This document shows, one piece after another, positions 1-12,117 of a stretch of DNA of 64,000 nt. Origin of the DNA: Nigrospora sphaerica (lineage: Eukaryota; Ascomycota; Sordariomycetes; Amphisphaeriales; Apiosporaceae); assembly GCA_018287875.1 (NCBI GenBank), contig JAGVVL010000027.1, forward strand, positions 1,426,001 to 1,490,000, given 5' to 3'. A program made the position numbers and the translations under genes. Every line of letters begins with the position of its first letter. The first letter of the stretch is position 1. The notes below the pieces were generated by a model, which had not been told where the DNA came from, made no database searches, and saw nothing but the letters and a program-made list of their open reading frames with translations.

Positions 1-1648
1 TGTTCGTCGACGGTAACTAAGCCACAGCAGTTAGAGATCACGTCCTGGATGTCAGGAACGTTCTCTTCGTCGAAATCGGACTTCTCTGGCTCGGTACCGA
101 GAACGTGTTGCAGCTCGACTGTCTTTAACGGCCTTTTCGCGCAAGCGATGCACGAGAGGGTTTGGAACGCAAGTTGCTTCTCGTCGGGGAGCTGACTGCT
201 AATCCGATCCATCGCGTCGGTATACGCAGCATCGTACGCGTCTGACCCCGTGGCGAATCTTTCGAGCGCGCTTCGGACAGCCTTTGGAGAACGTTTGCCT
301 TTAAGCGAATCAAGATGCAACTTAGCAAGGAGAAACCTGCCGAGAGTTAGCATTGCTCCCTCCCGAGGGTAGATACACGTACATTCCGTCCGCGGCGTTA
401 ACGATCTTCTCTTTAATCCTTTTTTGGAGCTCGATATTTATAGATACGAATCTCGGAAGGCTTATTATGCAGCCTTCTAAATAGCGACCAATGTCCTCCA
501 CTGTGGCACGAATCTCCTTAATCGCGCTTTGGGAAAATCTCTCGGTAATCTCTGGTATGAAACGTGAAGTCGCTAGCAGATTCGCCCCTAATTGAGCCTG
601 AAGGCGGAGGAGCTCAGATACGAATCTGGGTCGGCAGCCGTTAGATACGTCGCATTCGTCAAGAGCGTCGACGACCACGAATACCCTGGAATAGCTAGCT
701 ATCACGGAATGGAGCGCCGTGCGAATCTCTTCGTTAGATGGGCGAGTCCGTCGGTCTTTGTGTCGTTCATAAAGATCCATGACGCTGGGCGGGAATGGGG
801 CTTGGCCTTGCGCTAGCTGCCTGAGAAGACTGCCTAGCAAGTCGTCGAGCTTCTGTTCCTGTGTACGGCAAAAGTTGCAGTAGATGTAGCAAATGGCAGT
901 CGAGCCGTTGGCGGGAAACCTCTCAAGTAGGTCATTCACCACAACAGACGCTAGGATGGTTTTCCCCGCACCCGGGATTCCGGGACAGAACAGTGATTCC
1001 TTCGTCGTCGTGATCCACTGCTGGTACTCGGTCGAATCGAGTAGCCACTGGCCTGTTCCTGGCTGGCGCCGATTGATGAAGTCCGATTGCTGGGCGGCAT
1101 AGTCGATCGGAGTAAGCCAGTTAAGAACCTCCAGGTGCTCTTGTTGATCTTGTCGCTTTACGACCTTGGCAACATTGTCTCTCGTTACGCAGCCGATGAA
1201 GGAGTTCAGCAGCGTGATATTAGACGTAATCCGACTACGAAGCTGCCAAACGTCGTCAGGCTCGAATGTCAGTCGCTTCCAGGCTCTCTTTGCAGCATTT
1301 CCAATGCTCTTGCTCTTGTTTCTTAGGTCGCGGTACTTGTCTAGAGTGCTCTCCGTATCTTTCAAGACTTCTCTGCAGCTGTTGATGATCGTACCGAGCT
1401 CGTGCTTTTGATTGTCGGGAATATTATCACCGGAAAGGAAAATGTCGACATCGAGGAGCACGATGGATAGACTTCGGACCCTGCATCACGGTAGGTGTCA
1501 GCCTCGTAGTACCCCGCATAACGGGCGGGGTTTCGCACTCAGTGGAAATATGCTCAAACTGCTTCGGTGCGTCCGTAAAGTCTTTTCGCACCTTATTGGC
1601 AAGCTGGATGACCGCGAGGCAGTCGCCGATACTGAATCCGAAACTCAT
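1..1648 (-). CDS. NACHT-domain STAND/NLR-type protein, 3' end cut by window edge
   Basis: Predicted signal-responsive NTPase of the fungal NLR-like class, whose members act in non-self recognition and regulated cell death. Exons read on the minus strand: 1648-1539, 1480-383 and 336-1 (still open). Introns are 58 bp (1481-1538) and 46 bp (337-382); removing them restores one continuous frame. The N-terminus (MSFGFSIGD...) matches the helical N-terminal region common in front of fungal NACHT proteins. The P-loop GIPGAGKT lies in exon 2, followed by a Walker B-like VFVVVDALDEC. After the second intron the frame reads DGMFLLAKLHLDSLKG, the usual post-NACHT stretch. The repeat domain (ankyrin in most relatives) would lie beyond position 1. 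No stop or frameshift is seen, so this part looks intact. Confidence 0.85.
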
Positions 1649-2202
1649 CTTCGCGGATTTCGATAGGTGAGGTGCGAGACGAGGAAAGGGATAGTTGCGA
1701 CCGCACCCTTCTGTGCGCTATTTCCAGTGCCTGATCGCCAGTCAAGAAGGCAGCCTGTAAGGCGGAATGCTAGTTGGCATAGCCTGCTGTACGGCCGGGC
1801 TGCCGGTCGCTATTGGCTGGTCCTGCATGACGGATGAAAAATGCCTGGTGACGTGGCTGAGCAAGGCTCTTTGATGCCAGCAACTTGGAGGCCCGAGGAG
1901 TACAGGCCATGGATCACGGGTTCGCCTCAATCGTCGGTGTTTTCCTGTGTCGCTGGAACGAATGAATGGAAATCACTCCTTCGCGGATGGGCAGGCCACT
2001 TCGTTCTCACTGGAATTTGATCCCAGCGCTATAGAACGGGGCCCGACGCTTTGCTGCCCGCTCCTGGAATGGGTAACTAAGCCCGTCGAAAAGCGCACGC
2101 ACTAAGCCCTTAAATCTGGAACCGCCGGCCTCTAGGCGCCCCAGTCAATCATTCCATTCCACGCAGAGGTTCCGACCGTCGCTGTCCTGCACACAGGGCA
2201 AG
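1649..2202. other. Intergenic region, nothing recognised
   Basis: This holds the upstream region of the NACHT gene and the 5' flank of the transposase at 2203. I looked for inverted repeats matching the region after 3183 and found none that were convincing. Confidence 0.4.
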
Positions 2203-3183
2203 ATGGCACCCAACCTTGCGCAATCGCAGCACGACCAGATCCATGACATGATCGTGAGCCACGAATTAACCGATTCGCAGATGGCCATTATAGCAGGCTG
2301 TAGCACGCGTTCGGTGCGAGCGATCCGATCTAACATACGATGTTCTGGTTCCACGCGAGTGCCCACAGGAAGCGTCGGCCGACCCAGGACTGTCACGGAG
2401 CCCATGCTGGACATGCTATGCGATCGCTTGCTTGCAAAGCCTCAAATGTATCTCGACGAGATGGCTGTGTTCCTATTTGATGAGTTTGACGTCCTTATTA
2501 CCACTCACAGTATCCGGCGAGCTTTAGCCTCGGCGATGTGGTCTAAGAAAGCTGCACGCCGCGTTGCCCAGCAGCGCAACGCGGACCTGCGAGACTTCTA
2601 TCTCTACCAGCTCTCGGACTGTCGGTCCTACCATCTTGTCTACGTCGATGAGTCCGGGTGCGATGGAAGAGTTGGGCTGCGACGGACAGGGTGGTCCCCC
2701 CTTGGCGTAACACCCGTGCAAATCACGCGGCTGCACCGGGGCCGTAGATACCAGATCCTGCCGGCCTACACACAAGATGGAATCCTTCTTGCGCGTATCC
2801 TGCAGGGTTCTGTGGATGGCGCTCTGTTCGAGGACTTCATTGAGCAGCTTCTCCGCCACTGCGGCAGGTGGCCCGAGCCCAGGTCTGTGCTGGTGATGGA
2901 TAACGCTTCGATCCACCGCTCCGGTCGGGTAGAACAGCTGTGTGCTGCCGCAGGCGTCAAGCTTCTCTACCTTCCTCCCTATTCCCCTGATCTCAACCCT
3001 ATTGAAGAATTCTTCGCCGAATTAAAAGCATTTATCTGGAGGAACTGGCATAGATACGGCCGCCCTTTGTTTCCGACCTTCACGGAGTTCCTCGAGTGGT
3101 GCGTGGACACAGTGGGCGCCAGAGCACGCAATGTGCAGGGACACTTCCGGCACGCTGGCCTTGCTGTTGAATTCGCCCCATAA
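2203..3183 (+). CDS. Tc1/mariner (IS630-type) transposase, intact
   Basis: DDE transposase of 326 residues with no internal stop. An N-terminal helix-turn-helix region (about residues 8-60) is followed by a GRPRT-type linker (about residue 58). The catalytic domain shows YVDESGCD (first Asp), LVMDNASIH (second Asp) and YSPDLNPIEEFF (Glu), with 34 residues between the second Asp and the Glu (DD34E). The enzyme would cut and paste its own element with TA target duplication. Terminal inverted repeats could not be located by eye, so element ends are not given. Unlike the pogo copies in this window it carries no nonsense changes, suggesting a recent arrival. Confidence 0.9.
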   Translation: MAPNLAQSQHDQIHDMIVSHELTDSQMAIIAGCSTRSVRAIRSNIRCSGSTRVPTGSVGRPRTVTEPMLDMLCDRLLAKPQMYLDEMAVFLFDEFDVLITTHSIRRALASAMWSKKAARRVAQQRNADLRDFYLYQLSDCRSYHLVYVDESGCDGRVGLRRTGWSPLGVTPVQITRLHRGRRYQILPAYTQDGILLARILQGSVDGALFEDFIEQLLRHCGRWPEPRSVLVMDNASIHRSGRVEQLCAAAGVKLLYLPPYSPDLNPIEEFFAELKAFIWRNWHRYGRPLFPTFTEFLEWCVDTVGARARNVQGHFRHAGLAVEFAP

Positions 3184-3266
3184 CAGACGAGATTCGTAGG
3201 AAAGAAAACTGATTATTAAGAAAGCCCCTTCTAGTATATATGTAACTAGATCCGCAGCAAGCTTAT

Positions 3267-4930
3267 TCATTCTGTGGGCATGCCCTCTTCCACCCAGGTA
3301 GCGATATCCTCTACAAAGCTCTGCGCAATGCCCCTCTTAACCCCGTGGGCCGTGTAGATGGATGGGTCCTGGTCCCTGTGCACCTGCTCCAGAGACAAAC
3401 CATCGCCTAGCGTAATCCCGCCCACCTTATGGAAATCGGACTTCAGATGACTTCCGCGAACCCGCGAGCATTGCCAGTCCGTGTAGCTGTGGACTACGTC
3501 CTCGCGCAATCCAGGGATAGTAAGACGCGACGAGCACTTATGACAGAGTGGCATTATGGCATCGGTATTCGATGTGCGTTCCTGATTCGCCGATCGGGGT
3601 GAAGAGGAGACGTGAATGTTAATTGGGGGCAGGCCACTCACTGGCGACGCACTACGCTTCCGCTTCCGTCTCTGTTCCTCCTGCTGCTCCTCATCGCGCA
3701 GCTCGCGGCGTATATGCTCTGGCACGTCGTCGTGCGTCTCGAGACTACCACCTTCTTGCACGTATCGGACCAGGCTCCGTAGATGATGCGTGCCGAGCTT
3801 GTAGTGCTTCTTCGTAGTGGGATCACGCCAACAGTGGTTCCCCAGCTTGCATGGCGGACCGGGACATCGCATCAAATCATAGACCTGCCGCCAGACGACG
3901 GAGTCGGCGGAAGGCCCGCCTTCGGCAGTGAGCTGCAAGGATCTCTCTGCTAGCATGCGCTGCGTTGTCGTGGTCCTACCTCGACTGGGGTTCTGCTGCA
4001 CGGCGCCGCCGGTGAATCGATCAGCCTCCACATAGTTGATGATCACCGCTAGTCGAAGCTTCTTTCCCGCTCGAAGAAGATTGCTCCATTTGATCATCTG
4101 CTGTTCAAGGACAGGCCAGTCTATGTCCAGCTCGTCGAATCGCTTGTGCAGGTTTTGTTCGCCTCGGTCGGTCACGACGACGGTTACGCGGGTCTCGTCG
4201 GCTCGGAGAGGCTTGCTAGCCGTTTGTTTTTTCGCGAGGATCTTGGTTAAGTTCGGCAGCACCGTTCGAGCCCAGAAGGCGCTAGGGGCGAGCACCACGT
4301 CCTGCTCCGTGTCTTGCGTGCTAAACCGCCCGTTGATCGTGAGCTTCCATTCGATGGAATAATGGATGCATGTCAGCGGTAACTGGGTGTAATCTTCGTC
4401 TTTCCTCCATTCATCTAGGGACAGAAGCGGAAGCGAGCCTGGCGTGCGCTGGGATTGGTCTCGCTGTGTCGGCAGTACATCAAGCGACTCGATTGACTCG
4501 GACCTGCTCTCGGAGCGCCACGGACTTAGTGAGTCATCCTCGTCGACATCTCGCGATACGCTTCGTTCGATTGATACTGGGTCATCCTGAAAACGATAAG
4601 GACTTCCAAAGTATCCAGTCGCATCTATCTCGTGCGATGATCGGCTGGTTAGATGGAGCGCAAGTTGAATGTGAGAAAGTCTGGGGACGGACGGAGGGCG
4701 TAAGGGGAGTCCCAGGAACCCAAGCTGTCGGTTGCGACCGCTTGCCCTTCCTCATATTGGGCCAGATTCCAATGGCCACGCCAAGGGCCAACCAACACCT
4801 GGAATGTCTCCACTCCGTCAATCCAGAGGTGCAGGGCCTGTCGCACCTCGCCTAGCTTGCGCCCATCGCACTCGCACATTATTTGAGAGCACATCAAGGA
4901 CGACGTACTTGCGCTTTAGGGGGGTGGTGA
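3267..4930 (-). pseudogene. Decayed gene of unknown family
   Basis: The long frame 3267-4298 begins with a GTG only because no ATG is near. The same frame continues upstream without a stop to about 4720 (it reads HYSIEWKLTINGRFSTQD and LPLLSLDEWRKDEDYTQL). Further upstream the plausible coding frame changes twice: near 4650, where a second frame (reading LWIDGVETFQVLVGPWRGHW) ends in a stop, and near 4865-4880, where a third frame reads KRKYVVLDVLSNN. The central part is rich in charged residues (EEQQEEQRRKRKR, a possible nuclear signal). It contains C-x2-C pairs (MPLCHKCSS). No function is assigned. Introns could explain one shift, but a good donor/acceptor pair was not found. Confidence 0.5.
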
Positions 4931-4938
4931 GGGATTGA

Positions 4939-5840
4939 GGTCATCTCAAGTCGATTCAGAAGACTCGAAGTGCGGCATGAACGTTATGTAGTGGTATCCA
5001 TGCTAGGGAATGCCTCTGGGCCAGGTGAAATTGAACTTCCATAAGGAGCTGCCCTCGTGCAAGTGAGAAGTGATTGGTTTTACAGCATGAAGCGCATCAA
5101 TGCCAGTTGGATGATCGATAGAGACGGGGGAATGCTGCGTCTCCGCTTCTAGGGATGTTGGCTTGCGTATATGATGGTTGCGTTCATTGCCTCGTACGAT
5201 ACATGCCGAATATATGGAGCCCATACACATGTACAATACAATGCGTTGGTTATATAACGGAGTCATTATTGGATGCTTGGAGGGTTATGACTGTTCAACA
5301 ACCAACAACGGCGTCACACGCTGACTCATATAGCTCTAGAAATGGAACTAACAGTGTACCATGAGTCTGACAGGTACTTATGGCCGAAGCCGTTCACGGC
5401 GCTGCGGGGTGCCCTGTCAGATCGGAACCTTGCCAATCTGACAGGTACAAGGACAATGCCAAGACATTCCGACGTCTGTGCCCAGTAATACAATATTTCT
5501 TCCTTTCGAGGAAGCCGTTTTCGAATTCGTCTGTACTAAGTCCTGCACCTGTGAGGGAGGTGAGCGCTTTGTTTGTACAGCGGGGTCTTGTCTGTATGTA
5601 CGCTTGTCCGCTTCCATCAGTCGTTTGTTTGTTGGAACGGTTCGTAACAATGAATATCCAATCTTGAAGCTGACGATGATGCTACACAGCTGAATGGAGC
5701 GGCCGTTAAATGAAGTCTTGTGATGCATGGCCAGGGTATGTATGTATGTATGTTTTATTCGTCTTGAGGCCGCCGCCGAAGGCGGTGGCCACTACATTCC
5801 CAAGGGGACACTAGACGTGACTAGCACGTTTCTAGGTAGG
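4939..5840. other. Intergenic, nothing recognised
   Basis: Short open frames only. There is a small TATG-type microsatellite near 5735-5752 (ATGTATGTATGTATG). No gene supported. Confidence 0.4.
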
Positions 5841-6037
5841 TGTCACGGCACGCAGTTGGACAAGTCGACAACTGATCGTAGATTGACTGAGGATAGCAAC
5901 GTGAGGAAGAAAAGAAGGAAAACACACGATGGCTCTGGCAGTCTCAAGGTACCTAAGTACCCTGGGACGCACAGGCCCTCCCTTCTGCCAGTGTTCACCA
6001 CCTGTTCCATCAGTGTACAGTTGCCAGCGCCGTCACA
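5841..6037 (-). mobile_element. Solo LTR, family B, with perfect target duplication
   Basis: A 197-bp unit beginning TGTCACGGC and ending GCCGTCACA, so both strands read TG...CA. It is flanked by identical 5-bp direct repeats GTAGG (5836-5840 and 6038-6042), the hallmark of retroviral-type integration followed by LTR-LTR recombination. A second copy, about 95% identical by eye, is at 40354-40548. No internal gag-pol is present. Strand is tentative, set by a TGTGACGGC start on the minus strand. Confidence 0.85.
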
Positions 6038-6203
6038 GTAGGTATATTTTACCACCCCGTCTTTCCGGTGTAGTCTTGCCTTGCCACCTGGGCTGAATCA
6101 TGCCATGCTCTTCGTTCGCGACTTCTCGATCCTCCGAGCCTTGTCTCGTATCTAAACAGGCTGAGAAAATGGCGATTTTGGCTGAACTCTGATTGATCCA
6201 ATC

Positions 6204-6475
6204 TGTGAGCCTACAGGAACATCCTATGTAGCACCTGTGATGCAGTGCATAAGGATTGTGTATTGGTTGCACAAGACAGGTGGTAGCAGCCGCAGATGTC
6301 TCAGAGATAGGGTTAGGCATAACATATGGCCTATGCGGCTGCTGCCTCGAGATAAAAGATATCTCAGTGAGCGACGACCTGATAGAGAGACTTACACTCT
6401 TTTACAACACACACACACACTCACTTCTACTCTCATGACATCTTTTCATACTAGTGGCATCAGATTCACTCAGAA
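6204..6475 (+). repeat. Dispersed repeat of about 270 bp, copy 1
   Basis: It aligns over its whole length, at roughly 78-80% identity by eye, with 30187-30458. The distances from the first shared TGT to the ACA/TCA near the end are the same (259 bp) in both copies. Both end in a shared GATTCAYTCAGAAGC. It contains a short CA-run (6408-6420). It may be an old LTR or a SINE-like unit. No target duplication is visible and no polymerase III boxes could be asserted. Confidence 0.6.
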
Positions 6476-6534
6476 GCCCACATCATCTAAGCAGACCAAA
6501 TCTTTTATTTTACCTACTGTAGCCAAGTCCATGA

Positions 6535-8225
6535 TTAGACGACACGGCCCGGCCGGGGCCGGAGGTGGACAAGCATTTCACCCTTATCCCACAGAATGTA
6601 GGTCTTTAGGCCGTTGCCCCACGTCTTACTACGCTGGTCCAGCTCGATGTCAAAGTTCCACAGCAAGCGCGCGAGGATAATGCGCATCTCGGTGTACGCT
6701 AGGCTACAAAAGGGGAAAATAAGTGCGTTAGTACAGGATCCACGCGGCGGGGTGGTAGGGTAGAGAGTTCTGAAAGCAGGGAATGGCGGACTCCGTGAAA
6801 ACGAAGATGCAACCTACTTTTTCCCAATGCAATCCCGAGATCCATGCGAAAATGGTTGGAAGATTTCCTTCTTGTCCTTAGGGTAGAGCGTCTCATCGAG
6901 CCAGCGCTCGGGAACGAACTTGTCGGCATCCTCGAAGTTGCCCGGGAAGTGGTAGGCTGCCCACTGCGGAATGCCCACGGTAGTCTAGTAGACATAATTA
7001 GCAGTTGCCCCTCATATATAAACTCCATTATGAGAAGTATACTGACATTCTCAGGCACGAACTGGCCACAGATAACCCCGCCCCCAGGCGGGGTGAGACG
7101 TGGCAGGGTTGTGGGCACGGCGGGCGAATAGCGCATGGTCTCGTTTAAGACGGCCAGCATATAGGGAAGACGGCTCGCCGTCTGGAAGTTGATGTCCTCT
7201 TCGCGCTCGAAGGTGGCGTCCACCTCGGTCCGCACACGGGCGAGGACGGCCGGGTGCAAGCACAAAAGGTAGGTAACAAAGGACAAGACCGTCGCCGTGG
7301 TCTCGGAGCCGGCGACGACAAGGGTGCTACTCAAGGCTACCATTTGCTCCCGCGTCAGCGGAACGCCGCCGTGCTTGGTCATTAAGCTTTCCATGAAGTC
7401 GGGCCGGGCTTTGGACAGCGCTAGCCGCTTCTCAATCATCTTCGCCGCGAAGCCGAAGTGCTGTTGCAGGGCTGCCGTGGCAGACGGCAATACTAGCCGT
7501 ATGACCTTATCGATAGAAAAGTAGAAGCGTCGGAGGTTGTATAAAATGGTGCGCGACTTCATACTCTCGAAGATGATGGCTACCCACGGGTGCAGGTAAG
7601 AGTTTTCGAGGCAGCCGAAGGGTTCGCCAAAGGCCAAGTCGCCAATAATGTCGAATGTGGTATAGTTATACCAAGCGACCATGTTCAACGGTTTGCCGGC
7701 CGTCGCCGCGGTTCGTAGACGTTGGAACAAGAGGTCGACGTAGTGCCGGATGAGGGGTTCCTGCTCTTGCATAGCCTTAGGCGAGAACCCGTGACTAAGC
7801 ATCTTCCGCAAGCGACTATGCGTTTCCCGGTCGGAACCAATGATGCTGTGCGCGGACTCTTTAAAGAAAACCATGTCTTTGCCGTTCTCTGCCTGTCCCT
7901 TTTTTCGGTGCCCTGTGATGTCTTTCCAGGCAGAAGGCGCAACGTAAGACAATTCGGTCGGGGAGATACGCACGATTTCTCCGTACTGACAATGAAGCGC
8001 GAGCAGCTTCTCGGTGTGGTTCCCAGTCATATAGCTCAGAGTCAATGGTATGGGCGTGGCCGCCCATAGCCTGGGACCTGGATACTTGTGCAACCGGTGA
8101 AAGAAGATGTTGTAGAAGGGGCGAACGAGTATATAAACGGCCGCAAAGCCTACTGTGAGTACTAATGTAGCGGTCGCTACATGATGTGCCGGCGGCTGCT
8201 GCGCTAAGGCAACAGGGGGGGTCAT
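6535..8225 (-). CDS. Cytochrome P450 (P450-1)
   Basis: Predicted membrane-bound haem monooxygenase of 504 residues. Exons: 8225-7047, 6984-6818, 6703-6535, with introns of 62 and 114 bp. An N-terminal hydrophobic anchor (about residues 18-40) is followed by a proline-rich hinge (KYPGPRLW). The I-helix shows VAGSETTAT, the K-helix LNETMRYSP (ExxR), then PERW. The haem loop is FSHGSRDCIGK, with the ligand Cys just before intron 2. Overall it resembles the isotrichodermin-hydroxylase-like group of fungal P450s. P450-3 at 40936-42692 shares long stretches (WYN..-FDIIGDL-FGEPFGCL, HPWV), so the two are close paralogues. Substrate unknown; a role in the neighbouring isocyanide-synthase cluster is inferred from position only. 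Confidence 0.88.
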
Positions 8226-9131
8226 TACGTTTGTCGTTAGAAGAGTGTCAGGTAGAGATAATTGGTGGGGAGGAAGTGGTCAACAAGCAGAGGACAGGTC
8301 GATAATGCACGATGTCGAAGAGTGGCATATGAGTATTGCGACAGCGATCACTTTGATACATACATGCTCGGCGCCCGCTGTTTATGAACGCCCTCCCAGC
8401 GCCGTTACTGCGCTCTCGTCTCGCGTCTCGCGCCTTTTTTGGTACCACATATGCAAATTCGTGGTATCCCCACCTCCTTACTATTAGGAGTTTTTAAAAA
8501 GTGCCCATCTCCGTCGGCTTTGGCCTAGAGGAGCTCTAGGCTTCTTCATTCCTACCCCGCCCCCCGCATGGGCCACAAAAATGGGCGCCCTGTCTAGGCG
8601 GCTATTGGGAGCCACAGCTACAGCCGCATCCCGCACGAGCGGGCTCGTTTGTTCAATTGAGTACGGTGCCCAGCAGCAGCCAAGCCTTTGCCATGCCATC
8701 TACTGCTTCGTGACACCTCCACGTATTTTTATTGTCAGGTACCCCAGTGGCGGACGAAAAGCCGCATAACTGCACTCACAGATCCCCTCACTACGTGTCG
8801 GACTAGAATGGCTTTGCATTAGCCAACCGGCCTAATGAGTTATGGCCCTGTATAAAATGGACATGTGGGCCTCTTCCTGAGCAAACTCGTTACGTCTAGT
8901 CGGAAATGAGCAAGCGATAAAATCCGGGGCGGCCTTTTCGTAAAGACTCCGCCGTCCATCTCCCCGTGCTCCCCATCGTCGCTACCCCTCCTTCTTCGCC
9001 GGCAGCCCCGCCTCGGTTAGGACGCCAACGGCTATCCATGTCTGCCGGGTTCGGGCTCTGCAAGGTTCTTACCCTATTTAACCAACTGTGACATCATCAT
9101 GGCGAAAATAGGCCAGGGATCAGGACCTCAG
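8226..9131. other. Intergenic, upstream region of P450-1
   Basis: Contains the probable promoter of P450-1 and no coding frame I can support. Confidence 0.4.
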
Positions 9132-9340
9132 ACGACCTGAGCCACGCCGAAGCCGCCTACAGCGCAGTGCCTAAAAAGCCACCCTGCCCATCGACATCGG
9201 TGCCCTTTTCCAGGAGGGTCTGAACGATTTTACTTTCCCCGTAAGCCGAAGGGGCCTGCAGCGCATTGCCAAAAAAGCCACCTTGCACGTTGACGTCCGC
9301 GCCCTTCTCGAGGAGAAGCAAAATGCTCTCTTGGTCTGAC
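9132..9340 (-). pseudogene. Ankyrin-repeat relic
   Basis: On the minus strand one frame reads LLLEKGADVNVQGGFFGNAL and then VQTLLEKGTDVDGQGGFLGT, two consecutive ankyrin repeats of the type found in fungal NACHT-ankyrin proteins. The frame ends in a TAG at the Gln position of the next repeat (CAG to TAG) and no gene continues on either side. It is a fragment only. Confidence 0.65.
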
Positions 9341-9867
9341 TCCTATAATTGTTCGATTTTGGGGTCATTCGTCGCATCTCAATTGATGGTATGGAGTTGT
9401 TCTCTCTGTCTTCCCCGCTGTCAGCTAGTGGAGTGCGACTCCGGTTTTACGTAGTTCTTTACCTCTGCCGGCTGGCGCACAGCTGCCAGGCAGTACATCT
9501 GACAATAATGTGGAACACCGGTTCGCGCGCCAACCCCATCGCGCGCCACCAGTTGCAGTCATGCCTCACGACCACCCCTACGAATAAAACAGCGAATATC
9601 TTAGCCACCAGGGCCTCTATGACCAAGCAGACTTGTTTTAAGAGATCGCGATACAGTTCTCTGCCTCACTGGCCTCCTCTTCATCCGAATCCCTTACGTC
9701 AACCCAGTCACCTGCGTTTGAATCTCCGTCGCTGCTGTCGGACAACACCCTAAGCTCCCTCTACGCTCCTCTGACGTCCATCATACTCACCAAGCACTCC
9801 TGCGCAGTAGGCTTCACTTTGTGGTATTTTTGAGGCTTCTCGTGCTCTAGAGAAACCGCCAATCGGT
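9341..9867. other. Left flank of pogo copy A, nothing recognised
   Basis: No supported gene. A TTAGCCACC motif at about 9599-9608 resembles a TTAGCCACA motif (reverse strand) near 11336-11345 on the far side of the transposase and could be a decayed terminal repeat, but the match is too short to claim. Confidence 0.3.
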
Positions 9868-11261
9868 CTAGTTCGTGCGTGAGGCTGGCGATCTGGGCGT
9901 AAGTCTGGTCGAGGGCCTTGCAGAGCTTGCGTGTGAGAACCGAAAGGTTGGCTTGCTGTACGTTAGTTCTAGGCCACGCAGTTGTCTAACGATATCGGTC
10001 AATTGGCGCGAAGTCTTCGGTGTCTGTAATACCAATTTAGACACTGTAACCAGCGTATCGGTCTCCTGAGGCCGTCTTTCTGGTGTTCTAGCGCGCTCTG
10101 GACGGTCCTGGTCACGCTGGCGCGCCAGTCTGCTATTGAGAGCCTTGGAACGGTCGCTTGGACAGATGCCAGTTGCCTGCCAGCTTGCGGCGATGTTCTT
10201 AGGCGTGAATGCATCCTTTCTGGCCATATTCCAAGCCTCCAGAAACTCTGGCTTCTCCGGAGTCATCGTCAGACTGGACGGGCAGGCATACCGCAGTCTA
10301 TTCCGGTACGCCCTCTTCAACGCCGAGAAGGGTCCCAGATCTAGCGGCTGGAGCACCTGTGAGGTGTGAGCTGGTAGGAAATCAATCCAGAACTTCGCCT
10401 CATAGCATGCCAGCATGAAGGGCTCATCAACGTGGCTTCCATGGCCGTCCAGAATGAGGTGTCTCCAACCGCTATGCGTAGGCTTCGTCTCTGGCAGAAA
10501 GATCTCCTTCAGCCAGCGCAGGGCAATTGGATTGTTCGTCCAGCCAGTCGATGAGGTGCAGAATTGCCAGTTCTCAAAATCCTCATCGTTGACTTCGTCT
10601 CGAAACCATTGGTGTTGAACGTTAGCGCCTTTAAAGATGATTAGAGGTGGCAGGACGCGGCCATTGCAGCTCATACACCCAATATCGTCACCCACTCGCG
10701 GTTTCCAGGGTCCATGATCAATAACTGCTTCACAGCAGCAGGGCCTATGACGAAGGGGTTGTCTCCAATCCCAATCATCGTGCAAATCTCGTTCACGTTC
10801 CAGGTACCCTTCTGCATCACCCCGGCAAGCCCTGAATCATCGAGGCGATCCTAAAACTCCACGATATTGGTGCGTGAGGCGCCGTTAGCGCGTTGAGAGT
10901 CGATTGAAGTGGCGCGAGCTGCCTCAACCTCTGGACGACGGGCGAAAAAGCGCAGGTGCTGGTGTTTTCCAAGGCGCTTCTGGCCTCCAGACTGGTGATA
11001 GATACGCTGCGCGAAGAGGCGAAAACGGCTGTACGGTGGTGCCCAGCCTAGTCTGGCCTGCAACAACACCCAGTCGACTAACTGCTGCTCCTGGGCTGGT
11101 GACAGAGACTGCCTCTCGGCGTTGAACTCCTTTCGAGTTATCGTACCCTTAATGCGGCGGCGTAGATTGTCTTTAGAGACATGGTATTGCTTGGCGACAG
11201 CTCTAATCGAACTGCCGCCTGCGACTTCGCTTAGCGCCGCCTCAAGTTGCTTTGGATCCAT
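9868..11261 (-). pseudogene. Pogo/Fot-type transposase (copy A), broken
   Basis: The N-terminal half starts at 11261 (MDPKQLEAALSEV) and has a psq-type helix-turn-helix followed by a CENP-B-like DNA-binding region (LSPAQEQQLVDWVLLQ). The frame ends at a TAG at 10851, probably a Trp codon (TGG to TAG), reads on to about 10682, then shifts by one base into the catalytic half (9868-10785). That half shows LILDGHGSH and LQPLDLGPFSALKRAY. The first catalytic Asp is changed (NVNE in place of NADE). It ends in a long hydrophilic tail. Two disabling changes plus a lost active-site residue mean it cannot be active. Confidence 0.85.
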
Positions 11262-12117
11262 GTGAATAGCATCATAAATAATAAGAGAAGCTGAGGATTC
11301 CAAAGAAATAACTGCCATTTGCGCAGCCCTTCTATGTGGCTAAATATTGAGGAGTGACGGTCAAAGAGGCATCGTGAGGCATGACTGAAACTGGTGGCGC
11401 GCGATGGGGCTGGCGCACGAACCGGTTTTCCACCTTAACAGCCAGAAGGGCGTCGCTGAGCTGCCCGCCTCGCGCATTCCCGTCAGCACCTTCTGGAACA
11501 GGACTGAGTAGGCTCGGTAGCCCGCAACGTACCGATGGGTAGGATGGGACGGGCGGAGTGGGATGCCCTGCCGTATCAGGTTCGAACTCGTCGGCGCCTT
11601 GGGTCCCAGCCGTGCCGTCGCAAACAGCGAATGCCAAATCGTCTGTTGGGCAGCAGATTCGGTCGAGACGTCCGTCCGTTGCCTTTGCCAGTACCGAACG
11701 GCAGCTTAACACTTCGGTCGTAAAGTCCTTTGAGGCCATATTACATGGTACTTGTGGCTGTTCCGATCCGGAGCCCATGTTGGTCGCCTCGCTGTCCTCA
11801 CCGTCGTGCCCGGCTCGTCCGCTTGTTGTGCGTAGTCTTGTATTGTGCGCAACTTTACAGCATACACTACCGCATCGATGTCGGACACTTCCAAGCCAGC
11901 ATCGAGGACGGCAATGGAGGAGCCGGCGCATCATTGATTGCAGTGATGCCAGGGGCAATAAGCAGGTCAATGGGCGTCCAAGCATTGCTCGTAGCCTGCC
12001 CGGTAGCCGAGCTCAAGGTCTCGGCTTGGTTTCAGCGCGATAGATTGTCATCGACGGCTTCCCGGTCCAGGTCGGTGCGACAACGGCGCTTTCTGGCTCG
12101 CGTGCCGCCCTCGCCCT
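11262..12117. other. Region with an unrecognised minus-strand ORF fragment
   Basis: On the minus strand about 11920-11706 a frame reads SIAVLDAGLEVSDIDAVVYA and continues to a Cys before a stop. It has ordinary protein composition but no recognisable domain, and lies between a dead pogo copy and a solo LTR. It may be a gene fragment carried or stranded by the transposons. A different, longer minus-strand frame (11332-11985) overlaps it and is less protein-like. Confidence 0.3.

Noticed and set aside
1960..3266. Terminal inverted repeats for the Tc1/IS630-type element
   Set aside because: GAATGAAT-like words occur on both sides of the transposase, but extension fails after a few bases, so no ends are claimed.
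11332..11985. Minus-strand frame of 217 codons between pogo copy A and a solo LTR
   Set aside because: Composition is not protein-like, no domain is visible, and another minus-strand frame in the same stretch looks more plausible.
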